From UBA964 sp031382085 (GTDB lineage: Bacteria; Pseudomonadota; Gammaproteobacteria; Steroidobacterales; Steroidobacteraceae), in the NCBI GenBank assembly GCA_031382085.1, contig JANMYM010000063.1, positions 1 through 64,000 on the forward strand: 64,000 nucleotides of DNA. The letters run 5' to 3'. Every line of letters begins with the position of its first letter. Position 1 is the stretch's first letter. Made by a program: the position numbers and the translations under genes. Positions 8,382 to 15,602 of this stretch are shown here, piece by piece. Under the pieces are notes generated by a model. The model made no database searches. It saw nothing but the letters and a program-made list of their open reading frames with translations, and was not told the DNA's origin.

Positions 8382-8387
8382 AAATGC

Positions 8388-8669
8388 ATGCGTATCACCT
8401 TCAACCGCAAGAAGTGTGAGCGCACGCTGCGAGAGCGTGGTCTCGATATGCGTCGGGCCAAGGAAGTGTTTGCAGGGTTGCACCTGACGCATGTAGATGA
8501 CCGATTCGACTACGGCGAGCCGCGGTTCATTTCGGCCCGGTGGCTTGACGCGCGTCTGGTTGTTTTTGTCTGGACCCCGCGTGGCAAAGCGCGGCGTGTC
8601 ATTAGTATGAGGCATTGTCATGAACGTGAAACGAAGCAGCTCCGGCCGTACCTTGAAACGCAAGAGTGA
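8388..8669 (+). CDS. brnT: BrnT-family ribonuclease toxin
   Basis: A 93-residue protein with the BrnT fold, a RelE-like type II toxin: N-terminal strand MRITFNRKKCERTLRERGLD, the segment EVFAGLHLTHVDDRFDYGE, then VVFVWTPRGKARRVISMRHC and ERETKQL. The last part contains the basic and polar residues expected near the active site (RRVISMR, ERE). The gene overlaps brnA by 50 bases in another frame. Toxin-first order is normal for BrnTA. Confidence 0.85.
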   Translation: MRITFNRKKCERTLRERGLDMRRAKEVFAGLHLTHVDDRFDYGEPRFISARWLDARLVVFVWTPRGKARRVISMRHCHERETKQLRPYLETQE

Positions 8670-8898
8670 CGAGGCGCCAGAGCTTACGGCGAGCTGGGCG
8701 GCGAGTGCCGATCTCTATCGCGGCAAGAAACTCATTCGCCGTGGGCGGCCCAGGCTGGACAATCCGCGACAGTTATTGTCGTTGCGTCTTCCGCCTGAAG
8801 TGATTGCAGGCTGGAAGGCAAGCGGTCCCGGTTGGCAGACGCGCATGGCCGCATTGCTGGAGAAATCTGTTCGGTCCTCCAGGCGAACCGCCGGCTAA
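8620..8898 (+). CDS. brnA: BrnA-family antitoxin
   Basis: A 92-residue protein. Residues ~55-85 (LLSLRLPPEVIAGWKASGPG then WQTRMAALLE) form the ribbon-helix-helix domain typical of BrnA, which lies at the C terminus; the N-terminal half binds the toxin. It overlaps the end of brnT. A close relative is encoded at 30423-30716, where the brnT body has been lost. The two proteins are almost identical through the RHH core. Confidence 0.85.
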   Translation: MNVKRSSSGRTLKRKSDEAPELTASWAASADLYRGKKLIRRGRPRLDNPRQLLSLRLPPEVIAGWKASGPGWQTRMAALLEKSVRSSRRTAG

Positions 8899-8930
8899 CA
8901 ACGTGTTGCAGCGGGCCCTCGGCGAAGTAC
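8893..8930 (+). repeat. attC-like 3' tail after brnA
   Basis: GGCTAACAACGTGTTGCAGC spans the brnA stop codon and closely resembles the left part of attC sites that begin CTAACAACGCGTTGCAGC. It is followed by a GC-rich stretch and no right-hand GTTRRRY box before DUF1326. The related brnA copy at 30.4 kb matches up to GGCTAACAA and then diverges abruptly, as expected if a different attC followed it. Confidence 0.4.
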
Positions 8931-9071
8931 GCCAACAGATGTTTCTCTACCCAGCCCCACCGTCGGCCAAGTTTGCGCCGCCGCGGAAGCCGGCACAGTC
9001 GCCGAGCGCTTGACACCGAGCGGACCGGAGCGCATATAGGGCAATAACGTTTCAGTTCGAGGAGAGCCGAC

Positions 9072-9722
9072 ATGGCGATGGTCGACTGGCATCTTCAAGG
9101 TCTCAACGTCACAACGTGCAACTGCGCCTGGGGCTGCCCCTGCCAGTTCATGTCGCTGCCCACCAGCAACAACTGCCGCGCGATGGTCGGGTTTCGCGTG
9201 ATGCGGGGTCACTTCGGCTCGACATCGCTTGATGGATTGTGCTTTGGCGGCATGTTCGCCTGGCCGGGTGCGATCCACGAAGGTCACGGCGAAGTGCTGC
9301 CCATCGTCGATGCGCGCGCGAATGCCGCGCAGCGCGAGTCGGTGCTCAAGATCATGACCGGTCAGGAGACCGAGCCGGGCGCCACAATCTTCAACGTCTT
9401 CGCGTCCACCTACGAAAAGGTGCACGAGCCGCTGTTCACGTCGATCAAGGTCGACGCGGATATCAACGGGCGCACGGGTCACATCATCGTCGACGGCATT
9501 GCCGAGGCGCGCGTCGAGCCGATGCGCAACCCGGTCTCGGGCGAAGCGTTCCACGCGCACGTCGCGCTGCCGACCGGTTTCGAATACGCCACGTGCGAAT
9601 TCGCGAGCAGCACCCTGAACACCTTCAATGCACCCATCCACCTCGCCTGGCAGGGCAAGCACGCGCACGTCGCGGAACTCGACATGACAGGCCAGGGTGT
9701 GGTGCGTAAACGCGCCGCTTGA
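9072..9722 (+). CDS. DUF1326 family protein
   Basis: A 216-residue protein with the family hallmark near the N terminus, a cysteine cluster reading TCNCAWGCPCQFM, probably a metal or thiol site. The ATG follows a good GAGGAGA. A possible promoter is TTGACA at 9010 with an AT-rich -10 around 9033. It is followed nine bases later by a DUF2182 membrane protein; this pair recurs in many proteobacteria and the two probably act together. The biochemical role is not established. Confidence 0.85.
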   Translation: MAMVDWHLQGLNVTTCNCAWGCPCQFMSLPTSNNCRAMVGFRVMRGHFGSTSLDGLCFGGMFAWPGAIHEGHGEVLPIVDARANAAQRESVLKIMTGQETEPGATIFNVFASTYEKVHEPLFTSIKVDADINGRTGHIIVDGIAEARVEPMRNPVSGEAFHAHVALPTGFEYATCEFASSTLNTFNAPIHLAWQGKHAHVAELDMTGQGVVRKRAA

Positions 9723-9731
9723 GCGCGTCAG

Positions 9732-10454
9732 GTGCCGGCGCGCGATCGGTTCATCATCCTGTCCAGCCTCGCAGCGCTCGTCGCGCTCGCGTGGGCGTAC
9801 CTTTGGTTCGCACCGATGCCCATGCCGGCGACGAGCGGCGGGCTGGACACCGCGAACTACGCCGTGCTGACCTTTGCAATGTGGGCCGTGATGATGGTCG
9901 GCATGATGGTGCCGTCCGTCGCGCCCACGGTGCTGCTGTACCAGCGCACGCAGCGGCATTGGCGATCGACAGGCGCGTTAGCCTACACGGGCGTCTTCAT
10001 CGGCGGCTATCTGCTCGCGTGGACCGGTTTCTCCGTCATCGCCACGTTGTTGCAGATCAGGTTTATCCATGCGGGCTGGATCGATGACATGGGCGTCGCC
10101 TCCAATCGACGCGTCGCGGCACTCTTGCTCGCTGCGCTGGCGATTTATCAATGGGCGCCCGCGAAGCGGGCCTGTCTGGATCATTGCCGCTCGCCCACTG
10201 ATTTTCTGACCACGTACCACCGGCCCGGGCTGAGCGGGGCCTTGCGCATGGGTGTCCACCACGGACTTTACTGCATCGGCTGCTGCTGGGCGGTGATGCT
10301 GCTGCTGTTCGTCGGCGGCGTCATGAATCTGCTGTGGGTAGCTACGATCGCGACGCTCGTGCTGGCGGAGAAATTGCTCGCACGCGGCCCGTGGCTACGC
10401 TTGTCGATCGGGGTCGCGGCCGCGATCGGTGCGCTTGCCCTCATGTTGTCGTAA
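9732..10454 (+). CDS. DUF2182 family membrane protein
   Basis: A 240-residue integral membrane protein with about six helices. Family features are MWAVMMVGMMVPSVAPTVLL, rich in Met and Pro, and the GVHHGLYCIGCCWAVMLLLF segment with His and Cys residues suggesting metal binding. A GTG start is chosen because it retains the first membrane helix. It is paired with DUF1326 directly upstream. The only GTTAG word inside the coding part of the accessory block lies here (9978). Confidence 0.8.
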   Translation: MPARDRFIILSSLAALVALAWAYLWFAPMPMPATSGGLDTANYAVLTFAMWAVMMVGMMVPSVAPTVLLYQRTQRHWRSTGALAYTGVFIGGYLLAWTGFSVIATLLQIRFIHAGWIDDMGVASNRRVAALLLAALAIYQWAPAKRACLDHCRSPTDFLTTYHRPGLSGALRMGVHHGLYCIGCCWAVMLLLFVGGVMNLLWVATIATLVLAEKLLARGPWLRLSIGVAAAIGALALMLS

Positions 10455-10470
10455 TCTTTGAATGCGCGCC

Positions 10471-10490
10471 GCCTAACAATTCATTTGCCG
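10471..10490 (+). repeat. attC-like tail after the DUF1326-DUF2182 pair
   Basis: GCCTAACAATTCATTTGCCG lies 17 bases after the DUF2182 stop. The first 15 bases are the same as the start of common resistance-cassette attC sites as I remember them, and GCCTAAC fits RYYYAAC. No right-hand box is seen before the Phd gene. Short, so weak on its own; the interest is its position at a gene end like the others in the block. Confidence 0.35.
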
Positions 10491-10501
10491 TCACTCCCAG
10501 G

Positions 10502-10534
10502 TTGCATTTTCGATAGTGATACTATAGTATCACT
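10502..10534 (+). promoter_or_regulatory. Phd/ParE promoter with 20-bp perfect palindrome
   Basis: AGTGATACTATAGTATCACT (10515-10534) is a perfect 20-bp inverted repeat ending two bases before the ATG. TTGCAT (10502) and TAGTAT (10525) with a 17-base spacer form a plausible sigma-70 promoter inside which the operator lies. Transcription would then begin at or next to the ATG, giving a leaderless message; no Shine-Dalgarno is present. Phd-type antitoxins bind such palindromes to repress their own operon. Confidence 0.7.
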
Positions 10535-10536
10535 TT

Positions 10537-10794
10537 ATGCGTACCGAACTCGTCACGACACTAAAGCGTCAGGCCACTGAATTGCTTGCCGAGCTGGGCA
10601 AACATCGCGAGCCCATTCTCATCACGGAGCATGGGCGACCCAGCGCCTACCTTGTCGACGTAGAGAGCTACGAGCTGCTTCAGAAGCGAATGAAGTTGCT
10701 TGAAGGCATTGCCAGGGGCGAAAAGGCCATGGAAGAAGGGCGGTCTCTGTCGCAATCCCAGGCCAAGCAACGCATGGCACGATGGCTGAAGTAA
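10537..10794 (+). CDS. Phd/YefM-family antitoxin
   Basis: An 85-residue protein with the Phd/YefM N-terminal fold: TTLKRQATELLAELGKHREP, then ILITEHGRPSAYLVDVESYE, a highly characteristic dimerisation and DNA-binding pattern. The C-terminal basic tail neutralises the toxin. It overlaps the following ParE-like gene by 13 bases. The start is fixed by the palindrome immediately upstream. Confidence 0.85.
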   Translation: MRTELVTTLKRQATELLAELGKHREPILITEHGRPSAYLVDVESYELLQKRMKLLEGIARGEKAMEEGRSLSQSQAKQRMARWLK

Positions 10795-11099
10795 TTTGGT
10801 CGGCACCAGCACTAGCCGACCTGGACGCAATCGCCGATTACATTGCATTGGATAATCCGCGGGCGGCTTCGGACCTCGTTCGCCGCGTCTTTGCCCACAC
10901 CGATCAACTCGTGTCACAACCGCGAAGTGGGCCCAAGTTGCCAGAACTTCGTGGGTGGCGATACCGGCAAATTAGCGAGCCTCCATGTCGCGTGATTTAT
11001 CGCCACGAAAAGAACCAAGTGTTCATTCTTCACGTTGTGCGTGCGGAACGGCAACTGAAATTGAGCGCGTTTGCGGACAGGGCCAGTAAACGAAAGTGA
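10782..11099 (+). CDS. ParE/RelE superfamily toxin
   Basis: A 105-residue toxin beginning VIWSAPALADLDAIADYIAL, with the SGPKLPELRGWRYRQI loop and CRVIYRHEKNQVFILHVVRA strands typical of ParE-like proteins of the plasmid-stabilisation type. It is partner to the Phd-type antitoxin it overlaps. It is a different subfamily from the ParE-like toxin at 6831. An attC-like tail begins two bases after the stop. Confidence 0.85.
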   Translation: MAEVIWSAPALADLDAIADYIALDNPRAASDLVRRVFAHTDQLVSQPRSGPKLPELRGWRYRQISEPPCRVIYRHEKNQVFILHVVRAERQLKLSAFADRASKRK

Positions 11100-11100
11100 C

Positions 11101-11127
11101 GGCTAACAATCTGCTCGACCGGCAGCG
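11101..11127 (+). repeat. attC-like 3' tail after the Phd/ParE pair
   Basis: GGCTAACAATCTGCTCGACC followed by GGCAGCG. The first ~20 bases match the repeat at 7837 and 30428 (CTAACAATC-G-TCGACCG) apart from a few positions. Its place just after a toxin-antitoxin pair fits a cassette boundary. The right-hand half is not recognised. Confidence 0.4.
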
Positions 11128-11175
11128 TAGTTCAGTCACGCTATGCGCGCACGGAAGTCTTTCGGAGGATCGGAC

Positions 11176-11880
11176 ATGCTGAAATATTCAATCGTCGTCA
11201 CTGTCGGTCTGCTCGTACTGTCACTTCTGACGCTGCAAACCGGGACGGCCGCCAACCCGGGGGCTCAGGTGCGCGACACCGCGGCGCATGCGCACCTGAC
11301 GGAAGTGGCCTGCATGGACGTGCCGGCGGGTGGGACGCGGCCCGAATTTGGCTGCTTCAATGTCGGCACGGTCACGGGGCTGCAATTCAGCCAACCGACC
11401 GTCTACTGGCATCTGCGCACATTTGGAAGTAGAAAGGCTGCAGACGCGGCCAAGAGTGCGACGGGAATCGTAGTGGAGGAAGCTGGGCGGGTGTGGCTCT
11501 CTGAGTTTGGACCCCGGAACAGCGCCCCGCGCGAAGGCGCAGCGATCGCAGTAATCGGACCTCTGCAACTTCCTTCGGCAAAGAGCTATAGCGCGGTTCT
11601 CTCGTACGCTGTCATGCGACCGGGCGACAGTTCGAGGGTGCACACACACCCGGGCCCTGAAGGCTGGTATGTGCTCGCGGGAGAGCAGTGCCTGGAGACT
11701 CCGGCGGGTGCCAGCAGAGCTCGAGCCGGAGGAACGATGTCCGTACCACCCAATATTCCAATGGAACTGAACGTGAGTGGAAAGTCGCTCCGACGGGCGT
11801 TCGCCCTGGTGATCCATGATGCAACTCAGCAAAGGGGTACACCCTCCGCCTGGAAACCGTCCGGGGCGTGCGCTCGGTGA
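11176..11880 (+). CDS. Secreted cupin-domain protein
   Basis: A 234-residue protein. The ATG is chosen because GGAGGA lies seven bases upstream; an earlier start in frame lacks one. A signal peptide (about residues 1-24) is followed by a region of unknown fold and then a cupin barrel with MRPGDSSRVHTHPGPEGWYV and GGTMSVPPNIPMEL. The HTHPGPE stretch holds the usual metal-binding histidines. Role unknown; the domain may bind a small ligand in the periplasm. Confidence 0.6.
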   Translation: MLKYSIVVTVGLLVLSLLTLQTGTAANPGAQVRDTAAHAHLTEVACMDVPAGGTRPEFGCFNVGTVTGLQFSQPTVYWHLRTFGSRKAADAAKSATGIVVEEAGRVWLSEFGPRNSAPREGAAIAVIGPLQLPSAKSYSAVLSYAVMRPGDSSRVHTHPGPEGWYVLAGEQCLETPAGASRARAGGTMSVPPNIPMELNVSGKSLRRAFALVIHDATQQRGTPSAWKPSGACAR

Positions 11881-11925
11881 TGACCACGCGCGTCGGGCGC
11901 ATGACACAGCTAACAGATGCGGGCC

Positions 11926-12492
11926 CTAGTCGTGCGGCGATCCGAGTCCGTGCCACTTATAGGTCTGGTACGCCTCCAGCTTGCCGAGCTCAGGCCGCAT
12001 GGGCGCCTTGCCGCGCCAGCGGATCAACCAGACGAAACCCAGGAACGCCAGCGACATCCAGCAGAACTCGTGCATGCGCCAGTGGGCGACGCCGTAGCGC
12101 GCCAGCTGCTCGGCAGCGATGAAGCCAACTGTTAGCACGACACCGGTGAGCAGCGCGAACAATTTCCAGCCAAGGGACTTGCCGGGTTGCGACCCGATCG
12201 CAATGCGCCAATAGAAGAACAAGAAGAAAACCGCATAGAGCCTGATCAACAAAGGCCCTGGCGAAGCCGGTGAACCCACAGGCGCGGTGCCAGAAAAATA
12301 ATGGTTGACCCAGAATGCGCCCGCCGCGAGGAAAATGATCATCGCGTAGCGCCATTCGCGCAGCGGCGTCTTGAGCCAGCCTTCCCACATCCAGACCAGG
12401 AGCGCATAGGCGATCCAGGTTCCGAAGATCAGCTCGTAAAAGGCGGTGACCCCCTGCCAACTGGGGTCGATATGCGGCATCCATGCAGACAT
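11926..12492 (-). CDS. Polytopic membrane protein, function unknown
   Basis: A 188-residue protein with five or six hydrophobic segments and many Trp residues. The ATG at MSAWMPHIDPSW is preferred because GGGAG precedes it. It is transcribed divergently from the FabH-like gene, with about 50 bases between starts. No motif is recognised that would assign a function. Confidence 0.6.
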   Translation of the reverse strand: MSAWMPHIDPSWQGVTAFYELIFGTWIAYALLVWMWEGWLKTPLREWRYAMIIFLAAGAFWVNHYFSGTAPVGSPASPGPLLIRLYAVFFLFFYWRIAIGSQPGKSLGWKLFALLTGVVLTVGFIAAEQLARYGVAHWRMHEFCWMSLAFLGFVWLIRWRGKAPMRPELGKLEAYQTYKWHGLGSPHD

Positions 12493-12542
12493 TAAGAGAC
12501 TCCCTTGTTTCGAGGGCCGCATTTTGCCGGTATTCTGCGTTG

Positions 12543-13634
12543 ATGCACAACGCCATGATTACCGGCTGGGGAAAGTGCCTGCCGCCCGCGGTGCTCAGCA
12601 ACGCGGACCTCGCAACCTTCCTGCCCACCGACGACGAGTGGATCAAGAGCCGTACCGGTATTTCCGAGCGCCGGGTGTCGCATGTGAATCTCGGTGAATT
12701 GACCTATGTCGCGTCCATGCGCGCGCTGGCGGCCGCCGGGCTCAAGGGCTCCGACATCGACATGATTGTCTTTGGCAGCTGCAGCTACGATGATCAGGTG
12801 CCTAACATGGCGTCGGGCCTGCAGCGCCGCATCGGCGCCGAGGGCTGCGGCGCCATGGACATCAACACGGCCTGCACAAGCTTTCTCTATGGCCTGTCCG
12901 CCGCCAACGCGCTGATCCGCACCGGCGTGATTCGCAACGCGCTGCTGGTGGGCGCCGAGCTGATCTCGCCGTTCATGGACTGGCATGACCGTAACGTCGC
13001 GGTGCTGTTCGGCGATGGCGCCGCCGCCGTGGTGCTCGAGCGTACCGACGAGGACGCCGGTTTGTTAGCCGAGAAGCTCGGTTGTTACGGCAACTCGCGC
13101 GAGATCCTGCGTATCCACGGGATGGGCGGCAATTACGCCAACAAGGGTTGGTTGTTAGGTCGCACGGCATGGCAGTTCGAAGGCCAGGAGATATTCAAGA
13201 AGGCCGTGGGCGGCATGAGCAGCGCCTGCAAGCACGTGCTCAAGGCCACCGGCATCACCGCGGAGCAGGTCGACATCGTGATTCCGCACCAGGCCAACCT
13301 GCGCATCATCGATTCGGTCGGCAAGCACGCCGGCGTGGCGCCGGAGAAGATGTTCATCAACGTTCAGCGTTACGGCAACATGTCTGCGGCGACAGTGCCG
13401 GTGGCGCTGTGCGAAGCACTCGAACAGGGCCGCATCAAGCCCGGCTCGCTGCTGCTGATGCCGGCTTTCGGCGGCGGCCTCACGTTCTGCGCGCATCTGA
13501 TGCGCTGGGGATCGCGGATACAGCCGTTAGGCGAGAGCGCTGTGGAACTGCCGCCGGCGACCGAGTCGGCGCTCACGATCGTCAACCGCTACCGCGCCCT
13601 GAAGCCGCCATTGCAACCGGTGACAGCCGCCTGA
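12543..13634 (+). CDS. 3-oxoacyl-ACP synthase III (FabH) family protein
   Basis: A 363-residue thiolase-fold condensing enzyme with the KAS III triad: Cys in NTACTSFLYGL, His in IPHQANLRI and Asn in GNMSAATVP. FabH enzymes join an acyl-CoA to malonyl-ACP. No other fatty-acid gene is adjacent, and the protein is longer than typical FabH (~320) with an extra C-terminal tail, so it may serve a specialised lipid or secondary pathway. The start could also be four codons downstream. Confidence 0.85.
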   Translation: MHNAMITGWGKCLPPAVLSNADLATFLPTDDEWIKSRTGISERRVSHVNLGELTYVASMRALAAAGLKGSDIDMIVFGSCSYDDQVPNMASGLQRRIGAEGCGAMDINTACTSFLYGLSAANALIRTGVIRNALLVGAELISPFMDWHDRNVAVLFGDGAAAVVLERTDEDAGLLAEKLGCYGNSREILRIHGMGGNYANKGWLLGRTAWQFEGQEIFKKAVGGMSSACKHVLKATGITAEQVDIVIPHQANLRIIDSVGKHAGVAPEKMFINVQRYGNMSAATVPVALCEALEQGRIKPGSLLLMPAFGGGLTFCAHLMRWGSRIQPLGESAVELPPATESALTIVNRYRALKPPLQPVTAA

Positions 13635-13639
13635 ACTGG

Positions 13640-14278
13640 TTGCGCATTCTCCGGCTCGCGCTGCTGGCAGCAGGGTTTTGCTGGGTGTCTGCCCAGGGCT
13701 TCCCGGGCTTGATCGAAGACCGCAGCGTCCGCACCCGAACCCTGGCTTTCGACTGCGCAAACGGCCGCTTTACTGCCATCCTGCTGCTGGACAACGCCAC
13801 CATTTTGTTAGCTGATCGCGGCTCGACGCTGCAGCGGGTCGCCGGCGCGGCTGCGGAAACCTTCGCCGACGGTGTCAGCCGCTTCTGGACCGATGGCGTC
13901 ACGGCGACACTCACCGTGCCGGGCGCACCCCTAACAAACTGCCGTTTCAATCCGGAGCGCGCGGTCCTCGCGGCGGGCCGCCTGCGTGGCGCTGAATGGG
14001 CAGTCTGGGACGCGCAGCATCGCTGGGACCTGCTGCTGTTGCCTGCCGCGGGCGGCGGCTGGATTGCGGAGCTAACAGAGGGGCGACGGCGACGCATTTT
14101 TGGACCATTGCGGCCCTGTTCCGACACCGCACCCGCGCCTTGCTGGCTTGCCGGTGATCCGTGGAGTCTGCGCCTTGCCGCCCTGGACCTGCGGCCGACC
14201 TTTGAACTGCGCCTGAGGTCCGCGGCCGGCGTCGAAACCCGCTGGCGCGCGCGGGGACGGCAACTGGCCGGCCCCTGA
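13640..14278 (+). CDS. Secreted protein with MliC-like domain
   Basis: A 212-residue frame that begins just after the FabH stop. No ATG or GTG lies before the signal peptide, so the likely start is TTG at 13640 (reading MRILRLALLAAGFCWVSAQ). Residues ~35-95 follow the MliC pattern of C-type lysozyme inhibitors: an AFDCANGRFTAILL strand, a FADGVSRFWTDGVTATL block and a closing TNC. The second half is not recognised. The close spacing suggests translational coupling with the FabH-like gene. The lysozyme-inhibitor role is inferred from the domain only. Confidence 0.6.
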   Translation: MRILRLALLAAGFCWVSAQGFPGLIEDRSVRTRTLAFDCANGRFTAILLLDNATILLADRGSTLQRVAGAAAETFADGVSRFWTDGVTATLTVPGAPLTNCRFNPERAVLAAGRLRGAEWAVWDAQHRWDLLLLPAAGGGWIAELTEGRRRRIFGPLRPCSDTAPAPCWLAGDPWSLRLAALDLRPTFELRLRSAAGVETRWRARGRQLAGP

Positions 14279-14286
14279 AAGGGAAA

Positions 14287-14304
14287 GGCCCGCCGAAGCG
14301 GGCC
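14287..14304. terminator. Bidirectional hairpin terminator
   Basis: GGCCCGC-CGAA-GCGGGCC forms a 7-bp GC stem with a tetraloop between the convergent MliC-like and THX genes. The T-tract is weak on both sides (ATTTG on plus, TTTCCCTTT on minus). Confidence 0.6.
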
Positions 14305-14327
14305 ATTTGCCGACCTGTGCCCTGGAA

Positions 14328-14456
14328 TTACTTGGCCTTGGACTTGGACTTGGCCTTGGCCTTCTTGTTGGCCTTGGCAGGATCCTTCGGCCGGGACTTG
14401 CCAAAAGAACCTTGATAAATCTTGCCGCGACGGCTGCGATGGTCACCCTTACCCAT
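14328..14456 (-). CDS. 30S ribosomal protein THX-like small basic protein
   Basis: A 42-residue protein starting MGKGDHRSRRGKIYQGSFGK and ending in an Ala/Lys-rich tail. The first 24 residues match the bacterial THX family (MGKGD..T.RGKI..G.YG..RP), which binds at the head of the 30S subunit. AGGAG lies ten bases before the ATG. The C-terminal KAKAKSKSKAK extension is longer than in Thermus THX. The gene is short enough to be missed by length filters. Confidence 0.85.
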   Translation of the reverse strand: MGKGDHRSRRGKIYQGSFGKSRPKDPAKANKKAKAKSKSKAK

Positions 14457-14523
14457 GTTGCTTGGCTCCTGAAATAAAGGCGCTATTCTGCCGGTCCCGA
14501 CCCTCGATACTCAAGGCAAATCT

Positions 14524-15549
14524 ATGCGGCGAACCAACCCTTACCGCGCCACGCTGCTGCTGGGTGCGCTCATGCTGCTGCCGAATTTCGCCACGGCCGC
14601 GCCCAGTTACCAGTTGACCCGCATGGAACTTGAATCCGTGATGAAGGACCTGAAGGCCTGGCTCCCGGGCGAGTGGAATTCCTTCCCGCAGATCGAGTTG
14701 GAACGCACCGTGAAGATGCCCGAGGAAGGCGAGCACGAGCACTGGCATCGCACTTTTGCGCTGATCAAGGCGCCGCAGGTCGGCGATGTCGTGTTCTACG
14801 GCCAGATCAACATCGGTGGTCGCGATGGCGCCCTTGTTCCCGGGTCGCAGGTCCTGTACCGCGCGTGGATCGATGAAACGCGCAGTGCCGTGGTCGTCAA
14901 CGGCCAGGGCCCTGCCGAGCCGGAAAAATACGTCGATCTGCACAAACACCCGGAATTGTGGCGCCAGGTAAAAATGCGCAATGCCGATGCGGTGCGTTGC
15001 GATTTCCTGTGGCGCCGCGACGGCGGGCAGATCGTCGGCGTGTTAGACGGCAAGAGCGCGGAGTCGCGCAAATACGGTCCCGGTACCTGCACTTACATTT
15101 CGGAACGTACCGGCAAGGAATTTTTCGCCGATGCCGAATGGGTGCTAACACGTGAACTGCTGTGGCTCTACGACATCAACAGCATGGGTGGCCGCATTTT
15201 CATCGGCCGCGAGGACCACACACATGTTAGGTTGTATCGCAGCCGGGATTACACCTGCAATGTCAGGGACGCTGTCGGCAGCCGTAAACTGACGGCCTAT
15301 GACCGCGGATTCTTCGCCGACGTGACCGCGCGGGACGGCAGTAAATTGCAGCTCCGGTTGCTGCGCGCCGACTACCCGGCCGCGGATCAATATGGCCTCG
15401 ACGACCGCCTGCGCCTCAGCATCCGCGTGCCCGATGACAATAACGGGGTCGCGACCATCACCGCCGATGCGCCACCGTTAGCACGCAGGATCCGGACTGA
15501 AGACCAGGTTCGGGGCATTGGTGTATCCTGCGAACTAAATAGCCGGTAA
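14524..15549 (+). CDS. Secreted CpcT/CpeT-like protein
   Basis: A 341-residue protein with a clear signal peptide (to about residue 25, ending ATAAP). The first ~200 residues resemble CpcT/CpeT (DUF1001): LPGEWNSFPQ, HWHRTFALIKAPQVGDVVFY, YRAWIDE and later a Cys-containing GPGTCTYISERTGKEFF block. In cyanobacteria CpcT attaches bilins, but members in non-phototrophs have no known pigment role. The last ~130 residues are not assigned. It is divergent from the THX gene. Confidence 0.6.
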   Translation: MRRTNPYRATLLLGALMLLPNFATAAPSYQLTRMELESVMKDLKAWLPGEWNSFPQIELERTVKMPEEGEHEHWHRTFALIKAPQVGDVVFYGQINIGGRDGALVPGSQVLYRAWIDETRSAVVVNGQGPAEPEKYVDLHKHPELWRQVKMRNADAVRCDFLWRRDGGQIVGVLDGKSAESRKYGPGTCTYISERTGKEFFADAEWVLTRELLWLYDINSMGGRIFIGREDHTHVRLYRSRDYTCNVRDAVGSRKLTAYDRGFFADVTARDGSKLQLRLLRADYPAADQYGLDDRLRLSIRVPDDNNGVATITADAPPLARRIRTEDQVRGIGVSCELNSR

Positions 15550-15602
15550 AACGGTCCATCTTGTCATCTGCGGCTCAGCCTCTCTCAAAGAGGTGCCGTC
15601 AC

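Larger units (their letters stand above)
6481..11127. other. Accessory block of cassette-like small genes
   Basis: This stretch carries unrelated short genes, nearly all on the plus strand: an RHH/ParE pair, a PH-domain gene, a monooxygenase-like gene, brnTA, DUF1326/DUF2182 and a Phd/ParE pair. It also contains an IS110 remnant. At five gene ends, at or within about 20 bases of the stop, lies CTAACAA with an RYYYAAC or similar box (7837, 8195, 8893, 10471, 11101). Short promoter-bearing toxin-antitoxin cassettes followed by such boxes are typical of chromosomal integron arrays. No integrase gene and no complete, well-folding attC site is visible, so this is best read as a decayed cassette array or an acquired island. 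Confidence 0.45.

Noticed and set aside
13082..13634. The upstream half of a 398-codon frame over fabH
   Set aside because: It overlaps fabH in another frame and is Arg-rich shadow; only the part after the fabH stop is a real gene (MliC-like).
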